Origin: SVQP01 sp045603085
GTDB taxonomy: Bacteria > Bacillota > Clostridia > Oscillospirales > CAG-272
Direction of reading: 5' to 3'
Assembly: GCA_045603085.1 (NCBI GenBank)
Contig: JAZULL010000100.1
Coordinates: 1-64,000, forward strand
DNA length: 64,000 bases
Each line of letters begins with the position of its first letter. Position 1 is the stretch's first letter. The position numbers were made by a program, and so were the translations under genes. The notes beneath the pieces were generated by a model. The model was not told the DNA's origin. It worked only from the letters and a program-made list of their open reading frames with translations, and ran no database searches. This document shows, piece after piece, positions 52,450 through 60,736 of the stretch.

Positions 52450-53967
52450 TCACTCTCCCTGTTCGCGTTTCTTCGGTTGCGGCGGCCTGAGCTGCTCCAT
52501 CGCCTCTTGCACGATGGCGCGCTCGTCAAAGGGTTGCCTGCCGTTTTGATTGATCTCGTAATTTTCGTGCCCCTTGCCCGCAAGCAGGATCACGTCATGC
52601 TGTCTTGCATGCTCAATGGCGTGCCGGATGGCACTTTTTCTGTCTCTGATGACGCGGTAATGTGCCCGTCTGTCCACACCGCGCAAAATATCTGCGATAA
52701 TATCGTCGGTCGACTCTGTGCGGCTGTTATCCGCAGTAATGATCACAAAATCCGCCATACGCGAGGCGATCTGCCCCATAGCGGCTCTTTTTCCCTTGTC
52801 ACGGTCGCCACCGCACCCGAATACCAGCACGATGCGCTGATTTCTGAGCCTGAGTCTGTGCACCGCGCGGAGCAGATTCTCCAGCGCGTCGGGGGTGTGG
52901 GCATAGTCGATCAGCACCGTAAAGTCTGCCGACTTTCCCAGCGGCACACGCTCCATCCTTCCCGGCACGGGCGAAATCTGCGGCATGTATTCCTTGATTT
53001 TTCGGGCATCCACACCCAAGATCAGCGCACCTGCCGCGGCTTGTAACGAATTGATAACGGCAAACTGTCCGCTCATGGGACAGCTGATGCGCGCATGCGC
53101 GTTAGCCGAAACCAAGCGGTACCGCACACCGTCAAGCGTCATACCGATATCCCGGGCACAAAAATCCGCTACGGCTGACCCTGCCGAGCAGGTGTATGCC
53201 GTGCAGACGGTGCTCCCCACAAGGCTCCCCAGCCTTTGGTCGTCTATATTGAGCAGCACCTTATCGCACATGCCGATCAGCGTCTGCTTGGCTGCAAAAT
53301 AGGCCTCCATGCTGCCGTGAAAATCCAGATGGTCACGGGTCACGTTGGTAAAGATCCCCAGGTCAAAATGCAGAGGCGCACATCGCTTTTGCGCCAGCGC
53401 GTGTGAGGTGACCTCCATGATCACCAGCTCTGCCCCCTCGTCTGCCATACGGGCCAGCATGGGATACAGCCGGGCGGGATCGGGAGTGGTCATATTAGCA
53501 TTTCCCGACACGTCCCGCTCTATCTCGCCCCGCGGTGTTGCGCACTTGACCGTGCCGATCAGGCCGCACGGAATGCCACAGCGGCAAAGCAGCTCGTAAA
53601 GCATCCAGGAAACCGAGGTTTTTCCGTTTGTTCCGGTCACGCCCACAAATCGAAGTCGCCCCCCGGGGTTACCGTACCATGCGTCGTAAAGCCGTGCCAC
53701 GGCGTCACGGGTGTCGGGAACCGAAGCTGTGGGCAAGCCCTCGGGAATCTCTCCCGAAAAGTCCTGCTCGATGATGGCGGCGCAGGCGCCGCGCTCCTTT
53801 GCACTCTCCAAGAACAGATGTCCGTCATTTCGCGTGCCGCGCAGGCAGACAAACAGCTGTCCCCTCTCAAGCTTGGCGGTATCGGTGCAAATGCCGCCAA
53901 CCGTAATATCCTGCATCCCGTCGGGGCAGATCAGCCCCGAGCGGGCGCAAAGCTCGGAAAAATTCAT
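52450..53967 (-). CDS. murE: UDP-MurNAc-dipeptide:diaminopimelate ligase (canonical MurE)
   Basis: 505 residues. ICTDTAKLERGQLFVCLRG, P-loop GVTGTNGKTSVSWML near 113, NMTTPDPARLYPMLARM, IMEVTSHALAQKR, NVTRDHLDFHGSMEAYF, and C-terminal DYAHTPDALENLLRAV, FGCGGDRDKGKRAAMG. The specificity loop TADNSRTESTDD keeps the Arg of the DAP-type DNPR motif. Start at 53967 by GGAGG 5 nt upstream. Sits between spoVD and murF. Confidence 0.95.
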   Translation of the reverse strand: MNFSELCARSGLICPDGMQDITVGGICTDTAKLERGQLFVCLRGTRNDGHLFLESAKERGACAAIIEQDFSGEIPEGLPTASVPDTRDAVARLYDAWYGNPGGRLRFVGVTGTNGKTSVSWMLYELLCRCGIPCGLIGTVKCATPRGEIERDVSGNANMTTPDPARLYPMLARMADEGAELVIMEVTSHALAQKRCAPLHFDLGIFTNVTRDHLDFHGSMEAYFAAKQTLIGMCDKVLLNIDDQRLGSLVGSTVCTAYTCSAGSAVADFCARDIGMTLDGVRYRLVSANAHARISCPMSGQFAVINSLQAAAGALILGVDARKIKEYMPQISPVPGRMERVPLGKSADFTVLIDYAHTPDALENLLRAVHRLRLRNQRIVLVFGCGGDRDKGKRAAMGQIASRMADFVIITADNSRTESTDDIIADILRGVDRRAHYRVIRDRKSAIRHAIEHARQHDVILLAGKGHENYEINQNGRQPFDERAIVQEAMEQLRPPQPKKREQGE

Positions 53968-54026
53968 GAAAGCCTCCAAGAGAACTGATTTTTCTTTGGC
54001 TTCCTTGATTTTTCACTTCCTTGATT

Positions 54027-56321
54027 TTAATCGTATTCGATATCGTCGCTGACCGTATTGTCACGGAAATATACCGTGACGGTCGTGCCGATCTCCACCT
54101 CGGTGCCGGGCGCGATCGACTGATCGTAAGCCGTTGCGGCCGTACCGCTCATATAGTTATAAGTGCCCGAGATCTTGATATTGAGGTTGCTGTTTGCCAG
54201 CAGCTGGCTGGCCGCAACAGCGGTCTTGCCGCTCAGATCGGGAACCTTGACCGTCTGTTTCTCCATGGAGCGCTCGGTGTACAGAATCAGCGTAGCACCG
54301 TCCTTTTCCACGGCTGTGCCTGCGGCGGGAGACTGGGCGTATACGTGGTCTCCGTTGCCGATGATCTGAACCTCAAATCCTTCGCTCTCTGCCACGCCGC
54401 GTGCGGCATCCGGAGGCCAGTAGGTCACTGCGGGAGCCTTGACTGCCATTTTTGCAAGCTCGGCATCGGTATAAACCGCTTCCACGCCGAGGTACGGCAG
54501 AATGGTTTCCAGCAGGCTTCCCACGTAAGGAGCGGCGACGACCGAGCCGTACAGTGTGCCCTCTGTGGGCTGGTCCACCATGATCAGCGCGATGTATTGC
54601 GGATCGTCCGCGGGCGCATACGCCACGGTGGAGCAGATATATTTGCCGTCGATCAGCTCTCCGTTTTCATCGCGAAGGTCCTTTTTCTCGGACGTACCCG
54701 TCTTGGCGGCTACGCGATAGCCTGCAACGTAGGCGTTCTTAGCACCGCCGTTGCCCGAAACACCCTCCTCCAGAATCTTGGAGATGGTCTGGCAGGTAGC
54801 GGTACTGATGACCTGACGCTTGATTTCGGGATCAAAGGTCTCGATGACGTTTCCGCTCTGATCCTTGACACTTCTGACCAATCTGGGGGTGACCAGATAA
54901 CCGCCGTTTGCCACAGCGGCAATGGCCGTTACGTGACCAAGCACCGAGATCTTGAAGTTCTGTCCGAAGGAGGCGGTTGCAAGATAGATGTCCGCGCTCT
55001 CGAACATATCCTTGTTCCAAAAGGTCACACCCTCAACCGTGCTTCCCTCACCCGGCAGATCGATACCGGTCTTGGAGAAATAGCCGAAGGATTTGAAATA
55101 CTTGTAAAAATCACCCGCGCCGATGCGTGCACCCAGCTTCATCAGCCAGGGGTTACAGGATTGCTGAATGCCCTCGGCAAAGGTCAGCGTGCCGTGACCC
55201 TGCACCTTATGGCACTTGATCTTATGTCCGTTGACGATATGGTAACCCGGACAGAACGACGTCTCGGACAGTCCCACCAGCTTTTCCTCCACCGCCATGG
55301 CGGCTGTGATGATCTTGAAGGTCGAGCCGGGCATGTAAACCTCGGTGACCGCCTTGTTGTTCCAGGTGGTCAGCAACAGCTCCTGCTGCAGCTTTCCATA
55401 CTCCTCGCTTTCCTGATCAAGTCCGCTCTCCTCCAGCGCCTTAAGACTCTCTTGGTTGAGCTTCCAAGGATCATTGAGATCAAAATTGGGATAGACCGAG
55501 ATGGCCAGAATATCACCCGTGTTGACGTCCATGACGATGCCGCATGCGCGGTTTTCGCCGCCCGACTCCAGATACGCTGCCTTGACCTGCTCGTCAAGCG
55601 CGTTCTGCACGAACACGTCGATGGTGGTATACAGATCGTAGCCCGACACAGCGGGAACGTAGCTTTCGTAATCGTATGGCATTTCGTTGCCGTCCGAGTC
55701 GCGGGCGGTCACGTATTTGCCGTCCTGACCCTTGAGATACTGCTCATAGGTGTATTCCAGACCGTAGATGCCCACGCCATCGCTGTTGGTAAAGCCGATG
55801 GTATGTGCCGCCAACGTTTCGTAGGGGTAGCTGCGGGTGGCGGTGGCTTCTAAGAAGATCATGTCCTCCAGCGCATTTTCCTTGATAAATTCACGGATCT
55901 GCTTGGCAACCTCACCGGGCACCTTGCGCGCAATGGTTCTGTCCAGATACTGCGTCTTGCCTGCCTGCAGCTGTACGTCGTCATAGCTGACACCCTCCAG
56001 CAGCCGGGAAAGACCGTAGGAGATCATATCGGCGTAATCCACGCCGGTATCATTACTTGCGGACTTGATGGCCGAGGGAGAAATGAACACGCGGTAGGTG
56101 GTCACGTTACTGGCCAGCAGGATGCCGTTGGCATCGTAGATCGCGCCGCGATCGGCCTCGATCACGGTCTCGGTGGTGATCTGACTGATGACCTTTCCCT
56201 GATATTTTTCGTATTCCACAGTCTGCAAAATCAGGATGCGGAGCAATAAAAACACAAAAACCAGCGATATCCCGAAGCCGAGTACCGCTGCTCTTTTTAA
56301 GGTTCTGGTATCTGTTGTCAT
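54027..56321 (-). CDS. spoVD: SpoVD/Pbp2-type class B penicillin-binding protein with two PASTA domains
   Basis: 764 residues. One membrane helix (AAVLGFGISLVFVFLLLRILI), a dimerisation domain, then the transpeptidase with STFK (YMPGSTFKIITAA), SCN (IQQSCNPWLM) and KTGT (VAAKTGTSEKK). Two PASTA domains close the protein, ending in TTVTVYFRDNT. It is the divisome or sporulation transpeptidase partner of FtsW/SpoVE. Start at 56321 (SD GGGGG, 10 nt); an in-frame frame reaches 56429 through the leader. Own consensus promoter upstream. Confidence 0.94.
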   Translation of the reverse strand: MTTDTRTLKRAAVLGFGISLVFVFLLLRILILQTVEYEKYQGKVISQITTETVIEADRGAIYDANGILLASNVTTYRVFISPSAIKSASNDTGVDYADMISYGLSRLLEGVSYDDVQLQAGKTQYLDRTIARKVPGEVAKQIREFIKENALEDMIFLEATATRSYPYETLAAHTIGFTNSDGVGIYGLEYTYEQYLKGQDGKYVTARDSDGNEMPYDYESYVPAVSGYDLYTTIDVFVQNALDEQVKAAYLESGGENRACGIVMDVNTGDILAISVYPNFDLNDPWKLNQESLKALEESGLDQESEEYGKLQQELLLTTWNNKAVTEVYMPGSTFKIITAAMAVEEKLVGLSETSFCPGYHIVNGHKIKCHKVQGHGTLTFAEGIQQSCNPWLMKLGARIGAGDFYKYFKSFGYFSKTGIDLPGEGSTVEGVTFWNKDMFESADIYLATASFGQNFKISVLGHVTAIAAVANGGYLVTPRLVRSVKDQSGNVIETFDPEIKRQVISTATCQTISKILEEGVSGNGGAKNAYVAGYRVAAKTGTSEKKDLRDENGELIDGKYICSTVAYAPADDPQYIALIMVDQPTEGTLYGSVVAAPYVGSLLETILPYLGVEAVYTDAELAKMAVKAPAVTYWPPDAARGVAESEGFEVQIIGNGDHVYAQSPAAGTAVEKDGATLILYTERSMEKQTVKVPDLSGKTAVAASQLLANSNLNIKISGTYNYMSGTAATAYDQSIAPGTEVEIGTTVTVYFRDNTVSDDIEYD

Positions 56322-56358
56322 GTTGCTCTTATCCCCCGTTATTTTGCCGCTGCCCTTT

Positions 56359-56429
56359 AAAAAACGGCCGCGGACGCTACGTGTCCGTCTCCTGCTCAGG
56401 CAAGAGTCGAAGCACTCTCCCTTTTGCAT
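56359..56429 (-). promoter_or_regulatory. Structured leader of spoVD with terminator-like end
   Basis: On the minus strand, AGAGT-gcttcg-ACTCT, then CCTG-ag-CAGG, then CGGAC-acgtagc-GTCCG followed by gcggccg and T6 (56364-56359). The arrangement of hairpins closing in a T-run 38 nt before the start codon resembles an attenuator. An in-frame ATG (56429) could make a 36-residue leader or extension, but it has no SD. Confidence 0.5.
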
Positions 56430-56470
56430 GTAAAGGGATCTGCGCCCGCCGCCTTTTGTGTCCGATATCC

Positions 56471-56499
56471 ATTATATCGGATGATCATTATCCTGTCAA
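56471..56499 (-). promoter_or_regulatory. Consensus sigma-A promoter of spoVD
   Basis: Minus strand TTGACA (56499-56494), 17-bp spacer, TATAAT (56476-56471). The spacer holds the near-palindrome GGATAATGATCATCC, a possible operator. Confidence 0.85.
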
Positions 56500-56545
56500 T
56501 GTCAATCTATGAAACGCCCAAATCTTTTATGCAAAGCCTTGCGAC

Positions 56546-57424
56546 TTAATCCTCAATAATTCCAATCGCGCTGAGCAGATTCGACAAACCTTTGCCAAAT
56601 TCGCCCTTTGTTTCATAAACCTCTACGCTGTTCTCGCTCTCGGTGCTCAGCACCTGTGCGCTGACGTAATCGGAGCGCACCATGTTATATTCCTCCACCG
56701 CTATGCGCTCGATCTCCAGCACGTCGTTCTTGAGTGCAAGCTCGGTATTCAGCATCGTATACTGCTTGTCAAGTGCATTCAGCTCTTCCTGCAGAATGCT
56801 CGCTTCTCTTACGGACAGGCTTACCATGACCGAGCTGCCAATGATCATCAGGCAGGAAAGTGTGACGGCCAGCATCGCGCCAAGCACGCCTGCAGGCATC
56901 TTTCCAACCTCGGTTTTGACCACTCTCTCTTCCTTTTCAATCGGGAACCACTCTCTGGACAACTCACCCAGCTTTTCTGTCGCGGGGCTTTCCAGATATC
57001 TGCGCACCGACTGCGGCATCTGTTCGGTCATTGTAAGCCACAGGGCTTTTTTTGGCGGTTGCCCTCCCGTAGCTTCGGCTTTATTGTCTGCCTTTGTCGG
57101 CATTTCGGTTCTGAAGTTGTAGTTTGGCATCTTGTAAGAGCGCTGATCGTGATAGTAACGGACGAAGTCATCCGCCGTCATGTATCTCTCGCCCTTGTAA
57201 AGACCCGTGCGGTACTTATCCGCCTTACCGTCCGAAACCTTCTCGGCCATGATATAGGCACCGGGTGCCATGGCATGCGAGAGTGCCTCGTTGCGCTCCT
57301 GACGCTTGGCGTCAATGCGCACGTGCGCGGCGATGCCTCTGTTCTTATAGCGACGGCACAATGCCTTGACGTATTCCGCGCACTCGGTATACGCCGGCTT
57401 GCCCGCTTGCATGATCTGATCCAT
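56546..57424 (-). CDS. ftsL: FtsL-like divisome protein with long cytoplasmic extension
   Basis: 292 residues. One membrane helix at about 177-202 (VLGAMLAVTLSCLMIIGSSVMV) is followed by a coiled coil (ASILQEELNALDKQYTMLNTELALKN) and IERIAVEEYNMV, the typical FtsL end of the leucine-zipper region. Its place between rsmH and spoVD is that of ftsL. FtsL proteins are usually about 100-130 residues; here about 175 extra residues precede the helix, with a basic first 50 and a Lys/Pro-rich middle. SD aggagg. Call rests on position and topology. Confidence 0.75.
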   Translation of the reverse strand: MDQIMQAGKPAYTECAEYVKALCRRYKNRGIAAHVRIDAKRQERNEALSHAMAPGAYIMAEKVSDGKADKYRTGLYKGERYMTADDFVRYYHDQRSYKMPNYNFRTEMPTKADNKAEATGGQPPKKALWLTMTEQMPQSVRRYLESPATEKLGELSREWFPIEKEERVVKTEVGKMPAGVLGAMLAVTLSCLMIIGSSVMVSLSVREASILQEELNALDKQYTMLNTELALKNDVLEIERIAVEEYNMVRSDYVSAQVLSTESENSVEVYETKGEFGKGLSNLLSAIGIIED

Positions 57425-57434
57425 CGGGTCCTCC

Positions 57435-58376
57435 TTATAGTTTTTCGGCTACACGCAATTTGGCACTGCGCGACCGAGGGTTGATTTCAAGCTCTTGCGC
57501 ACTTGGCAAGATGGGTTTGCGGCTGATGATATCCACCAGCGGCTTTTTGCCGCACACGCACACGGGGAAATCACGCGGGCAGGTGCAGCCGGACGCCAAG
57601 GATGCAAAGGTCTGCTTGACCAATCGATCCTCCAGCGAATGGAAGGTGATGATGGCGATCCTGCCACCCGGCTTCAGTAGCGATACTGCATCGCGGATGG
57701 TGGGCTCGATCACCGAAAGCTCCCCGTTGACCTCAATGCGGATGGCCTGGAAGGTACGCTTGGCGGGATGGTGTCCCCCTTCCTTTGCCGCCGCGGGCAT
57801 AGCGTTCTTAATAATTGTAACCAATTCGCCCGTGGTGCGGATGGGCTGCTTTTCCCTCTCCTGCACGATGCGGGACGCAATACGGGGGGCAAAACGCTCC
57901 TCCCCGTAATCGTAAATAATCTTTTTGAGCTGCTGCTCGGTATAGGTATTGACCACGGTATAAGCGTCCAGCTTATCCTCGCGGTTCATTCTCATATCCA
58001 AAGGGGCGTCCGCCATATAGGAAAAACCGCGGTCGGCGGTATCCAGCTGATAAGAGGACACACCAAGGTCAAGCAGCACGCCGTCTACGCCCTCGATTCC
58101 CAGCTCGCGGCAAACGCGCGCCATATCCGAGAAATTACTGTGCACCACCTGCGCGTGCTCGCCAAACTTGGCAAGACGCTCGGTCGCAACTCCTACGGCG
58201 GTCAGGTCGCGGTCAAGTGCGATCAGCTTTCCGGTCGTCAGATGTAAGGCGATCTCATGCGAGTGGCCTGCGCCTCCGGCAGTACCGTCTATATAAGTGC
58301 CGTCCGGCTTGATGGCCAGCGCGTCCATACATTCATGCAAGAGGACGGATACGTGCGAAAAATTTACCTGTTCCAT
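57435..58376 (-). CDS. rsmH: 16S rRNA (cytosine1402-N4) methyltransferase
   Basis: 313 residues. HVSVLLHECMDAL near the N-terminus, DGTAGGAGHSHEIAL (SAM site), DGVLLDLGVSSYQLD, GFSYMADAPLDMRMN, and C-terminal ITFHSLEDRLVKQTF, NPRSRSAKLRVAEK. It methylates C1402 in the decoding centre. It follows mraZ by 2 nt, the conserved start of the dcw cluster. Confidence 0.97.
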   Translation of the reverse strand: MEQVNFSHVSVLLHECMDALAIKPDGTYIDGTAGGAGHSHEIALHLTTGKLIALDRDLTAVGVATERLAKFGEHAQVVHSNFSDMARVCRELGIEGVDGVLLDLGVSSYQLDTADRGFSYMADAPLDMRMNREDKLDAYTVVNTYTEQQLKKIIYDYGEERFAPRIASRIVQEREKQPIRTTGELVTIIKNAMPAAAKEGGHHPAKRTFQAIRIEVNGELSVIEPTIRDAVSLLKPGGRIAIITFHSLEDRLVKQTFASLASGCTCPRDFPVCVCGKKPLVDIISRKPILPSAQELEINPRSRSAKLRVAEKL

Positions 58377-58378
58377 GA

Positions 58379-58801
58379 TTACAACCCGTAAAGCTCGAGC
58401 TTGGCACGCAGGTCTTCCTGGCTCTCGCTCGCAATTTCCTGCTCATACAGCGCTTCCGACCAGATCTCGGCACAGTCGCAGTTGCCAACCACGACGGCGT
58501 TCTTTTGGATCTGTGCATAATCCAGCAGCGCCTGGGGCAACAGTATTCTTCCCTGTGAGTCGGGCGTTACCTTAGCCGCATTTCTGTGCAGATAACGCAG
58601 TGCCGGCTCGGCTATTTTTCTTTCCTGCTGCTTGATGGGTGCGATATACGCCTCCCAGCCCTCCATCGAGAACACCTTGAGTCTGGGGCCGCGGATATCA
58701 CGTGCCACGATCATCTCTTCGCCCAACTCCTCGCGGTGCTTTGCGGGGATAAAAAGTCTGTTTTTGGCATCTACACTGTGTCTGTATTCACCTGTCAGCA
58801 C
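58379..58801 (-). CDS. mraZ: Transcriptional regulator MraZ
   Basis: 140 residues from a GTG start at 58801 (GGAGG 9 nt upstream), giving the usual beginning LTGEYRHSVDAKNRLFIPAKHREEL. The second SpoVT/AbrB-like repeat contains VTPDSQGRILLPQALLDYA. MraZ binds repeated GTGGG-type boxes in its own promoter and represses the dcw operon in other bacteria. The longer open frame to 58852 lacks an SD and family support. Confidence 0.93.
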   Translation of the reverse strand: MLTGEYRHSVDAKNRLFIPAKHREELGEEMIVARDIRGPRLKVFSMEGWEAYIAPIKQQERKIAEPALRYLHRNAAKVTPDSQGRILLPQALLDYAQIQKNAVVVGNCDCAEIWSEALYEQEIASESQEDLRAKLELYGL

Positions 58802-58863
58802 GTCAGCGGTCCTCCTCTCGGTAAAATTCAGGGGCGACAAACGGGGCGACATTCAACATTTCG

Positions 58864-58880
58864 CCCCACATTGCCCCACA
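58864..58880 (-). promoter_or_regulatory. Two tandem MraZ boxes
   Basis: On the minus strand TGTGGGG (58880-58874) and TGTGGGG (58870-58864) are repeated at a 10-bp period just downstream of the mraZ -10. MraZ boxes are short G-rich direct repeats one helical turn apart at this place. Confidence 0.7.
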
Positions 58881-58892
58881 TCGGGTAACTAT

Positions 58893-58921
58893 ATTATAAA
58901 CTTATTACTTAGAAATAGCAA
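58893..58921 (-). promoter_or_regulatory. mraZ (dcw) promoter
   Basis: Minus strand TTGCTA (58921-58916), 17-bp spacer, TATAAT (58898-58893). Bases 58802-59150 hold no gene: this promoter, the boxes, and the terminator that follows. Confidence 0.75.
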
Positions 58922-58983
58922 GAGGGGGACGCGCATTTTTTTAAAAAACCGTTCTGTTTTTTTGTATCTTTTGCGAAAAATAA

Positions 58984-59009
58984 CGGGTGCAATCTTAAAC
59001 TTGCACCCG
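58984..59009. terminator. Terminator downstream of spoVAF
   Basis: CGGGTGCAA / TTGCACCCG with T-rich flanks on both sides (ttattttt on the minus strand). Another inverted repeat TATTTCCCG / CGGGAAATA (59067-59075, 59099-59107) lies between it and the spoVAF stop. Confidence 0.8.
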
Positions 59010-59150
59010 TGTTTTTACTAATACCCGTCAATTCTTACATTTATTCCCAATTTTTTATTTTTACGATATTTCCCGCAAAAAGAAATGGCGGAAAAGAACG
59101 GGAAATAGTACGACAAGCACCGATCCCCCACCCTGCGCGAGAGGCAAATT

Positions 59151-60608
59151 TCACTGCGCGTCACGCTCGTGTCGCGCATGAATGTTGCTCTGCTTTTTGC
59201 GGCGGACAAGCAGGGTCAGCAGCGCGCGGCCGTCGAATGGGATCAGCGGATAGAGATAATGCCGCTTGCCGTTGACCGTTTTGTTGGTGGCCAGCAGTAC
59301 CGCGATCAGCACCGTGCCAATGGCATATCCCCAGACGCCTCCGATGGCGGTCATGATCAAAAGTCCGATGCGCATGAACTTAAAGGCATAGCCCAATTCA
59401 TACGAGCGCTGGGTAAAGGTTGCGATGGCCACGAATGCCATATACAGGATGACCTCGGGGATCAGCCAACCGATGCCCACCGCGAAATCACCCAAAATCA
59501 AACCGCCCACGACAGAGAGCGAATTGGACAGCATGCTGGGCGTATTGAGCGAGGCCATGCGCAGGCCGTCAATAATAAATTCGGTCAGCAACAGCTGTGC
59601 GATCAACGGAATTCGCCCGGGCTCCTGCGGAATGATAAAGGCCAGCCAATCGGGAACGACCGCGGCATTCTGTACCAGCAAATACCACGTCGGCACCAAA
59701 AACAGCGACAACGCAAATACGGCATAGCGGATGACGCGGATATAAGTGCCGGTCAGAGGGGTAAAATAATAGTCGTTGGTCTCCTGCATGAAGTCGAAAA
59801 TACTGACCGGCAGGATCATAACCTGCGGAGAGTTATCGCAAAAGATCAGCACACTTCCCTCCAGCACCTGCGCCGCGGCGGTGTCGGGGCGCTCGGTGTA
59901 GCGGATCTTTGGAAAGGGATTATACCACCGCGTTTTGACAAGGCACTCTGCCAAGGATTGATGTCCCAGCGTCAGCGCATCGGTATCGATCGCGGCAAGA
60001 CGCTTTTGCATCATGGCCACGTATTCGGGATTGGCCTTGCCTGCCAGATAGCACAGCACAACGTCGGTTTTGGACTGCTTGCCGATCGAAAAATACTGCA
60101 TGGTCAGATCGGTATCGCGCACACGGCGACGAAGCAAGGCGGTATTGAAGATCAGTGTTTCTACAAAGCCGTCGCGCGAGCCCACCATAACGCGGTCGCC
60201 CTCGGGCTCCTCGGTGGAGCGGGCGGGATAGGTCCGCGCGTCCACGATAATGGCCTGCGGGCCAAAGGCGGAGCCAAGGATCAGCGACGCGCCCGAAAGC
60301 ACCATCTGCACCATAAGATCGATATCCCCCGTGACCTCTGCCTCCACGTGGGGCACGTTATATTCCATGAAGCGCTCGGCCGAGGATTTGTGTCCGTCGG
60401 GCGGGGTCTGCATGGAGTCCAGAGAGAGAAAATGCATCATCAGCTTTTGCATCGGTGTGCCGTTTACAAAGCCGTCGATATAATAAAGCGTCATTTCGTC
60501 CTGCCCGATGCGGAGCACCTTACGAATGACGTCGAAGTTGTCATCGGGATGCAAGAGGCTATCCAACGTCGCCACGTTGACCCGATAATTTTCACCCAGT
60601 TTACCCAT
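59151..60608 (-). CDS. spoVAF: SpoVAF/GerA-type spore membrane protein
   Basis: 485 residues. The soluble N-terminal half has LYYIDGFVNGTPMQKLM, FGPQAIIVDARTYP and EPEGDRVMVGSRDGFVETLIFNTALLRRRVRD; GerA-family signatures. The C-terminal half has about five membrane helices, with IPLIAQLLLTEFIIDGLRMASLNTPSMLSNSLSVVGGLILGDFAV. SpoVAF takes part in dipicolinate release on germination. It stands alone here: no spoVA genes and no gerB/gerC partners adjoin. Presence marks a spore-forming lineage. Confidence 0.9.
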   Translation of the reverse strand: MGKLGENYRVNVATLDSLLHPDDNFDVIRKVLRIGQDEMTLYYIDGFVNGTPMQKLMMHFLSLDSMQTPPDGHKSSAERFMEYNVPHVEAEVTGDIDLMVQMVLSGASLILGSAFGPQAIIVDARTYPARSTEEPEGDRVMVGSRDGFVETLIFNTALLRRRVRDTDLTMQYFSIGKQSKTDVVLCYLAGKANPEYVAMMQKRLAAIDTDALTLGHQSLAECLVKTRWYNPFPKIRYTERPDTAAAQVLEGSVLIFCDNSPQVMILPVSIFDFMQETNDYYFTPLTGTYIRVIRYAVFALSLFLVPTWYLLVQNAAVVPDWLAFIIPQEPGRIPLIAQLLLTEFIIDGLRMASLNTPSMLSNSLSVVGGLILGDFAVGIGWLIPEVILYMAFVAIATFTQRSYELGYAFKFMRIGLLIMTAIGGVWGYAIGTVLIAVLLATNKTVNGKRHYLYPLIPFDGRALLTLLVRRKKQSNIHARHERDAQ

Positions 60609-60692
60609 AGTTTTTCGTCCTTTTTTGTATTCAAGGATAGTTTGGGAGAAAACGAGAAAATCATGTCAAGTAAAAATTGGGCAAGAAACAAA

Positions 60693-60724
60693 TTTCGCCC
60701 GCCTTTTCTCAAAGGCGGGCGAAA
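60693..60724 (-). terminator. Terminator of the SDR gene
   Basis: Perfect 14-bp stem TTTCGCCCGCCTTT / AAAGGCGGGCGAAA, tetraloop, then tttgtttcttg on the minus strand; 12 nt after the SDR stop. Confidence 0.85.
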
Positions 60725-60736
60725 GCTATTTTTCAC

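Noticed and set aside
54021..55853. 610-codon open frame opposite spoVD
   Set aside because: It lies fully antisense to a PBP gene with all catalytic motifs; its translation shows no domain and it is a by-product of GC-rich codon use.
56359..56470. T-box or known riboswitch in the spoVD leader
   Set aside because: No T-box sequence or other conserved riboswitch core was recognised; only simple hairpins.
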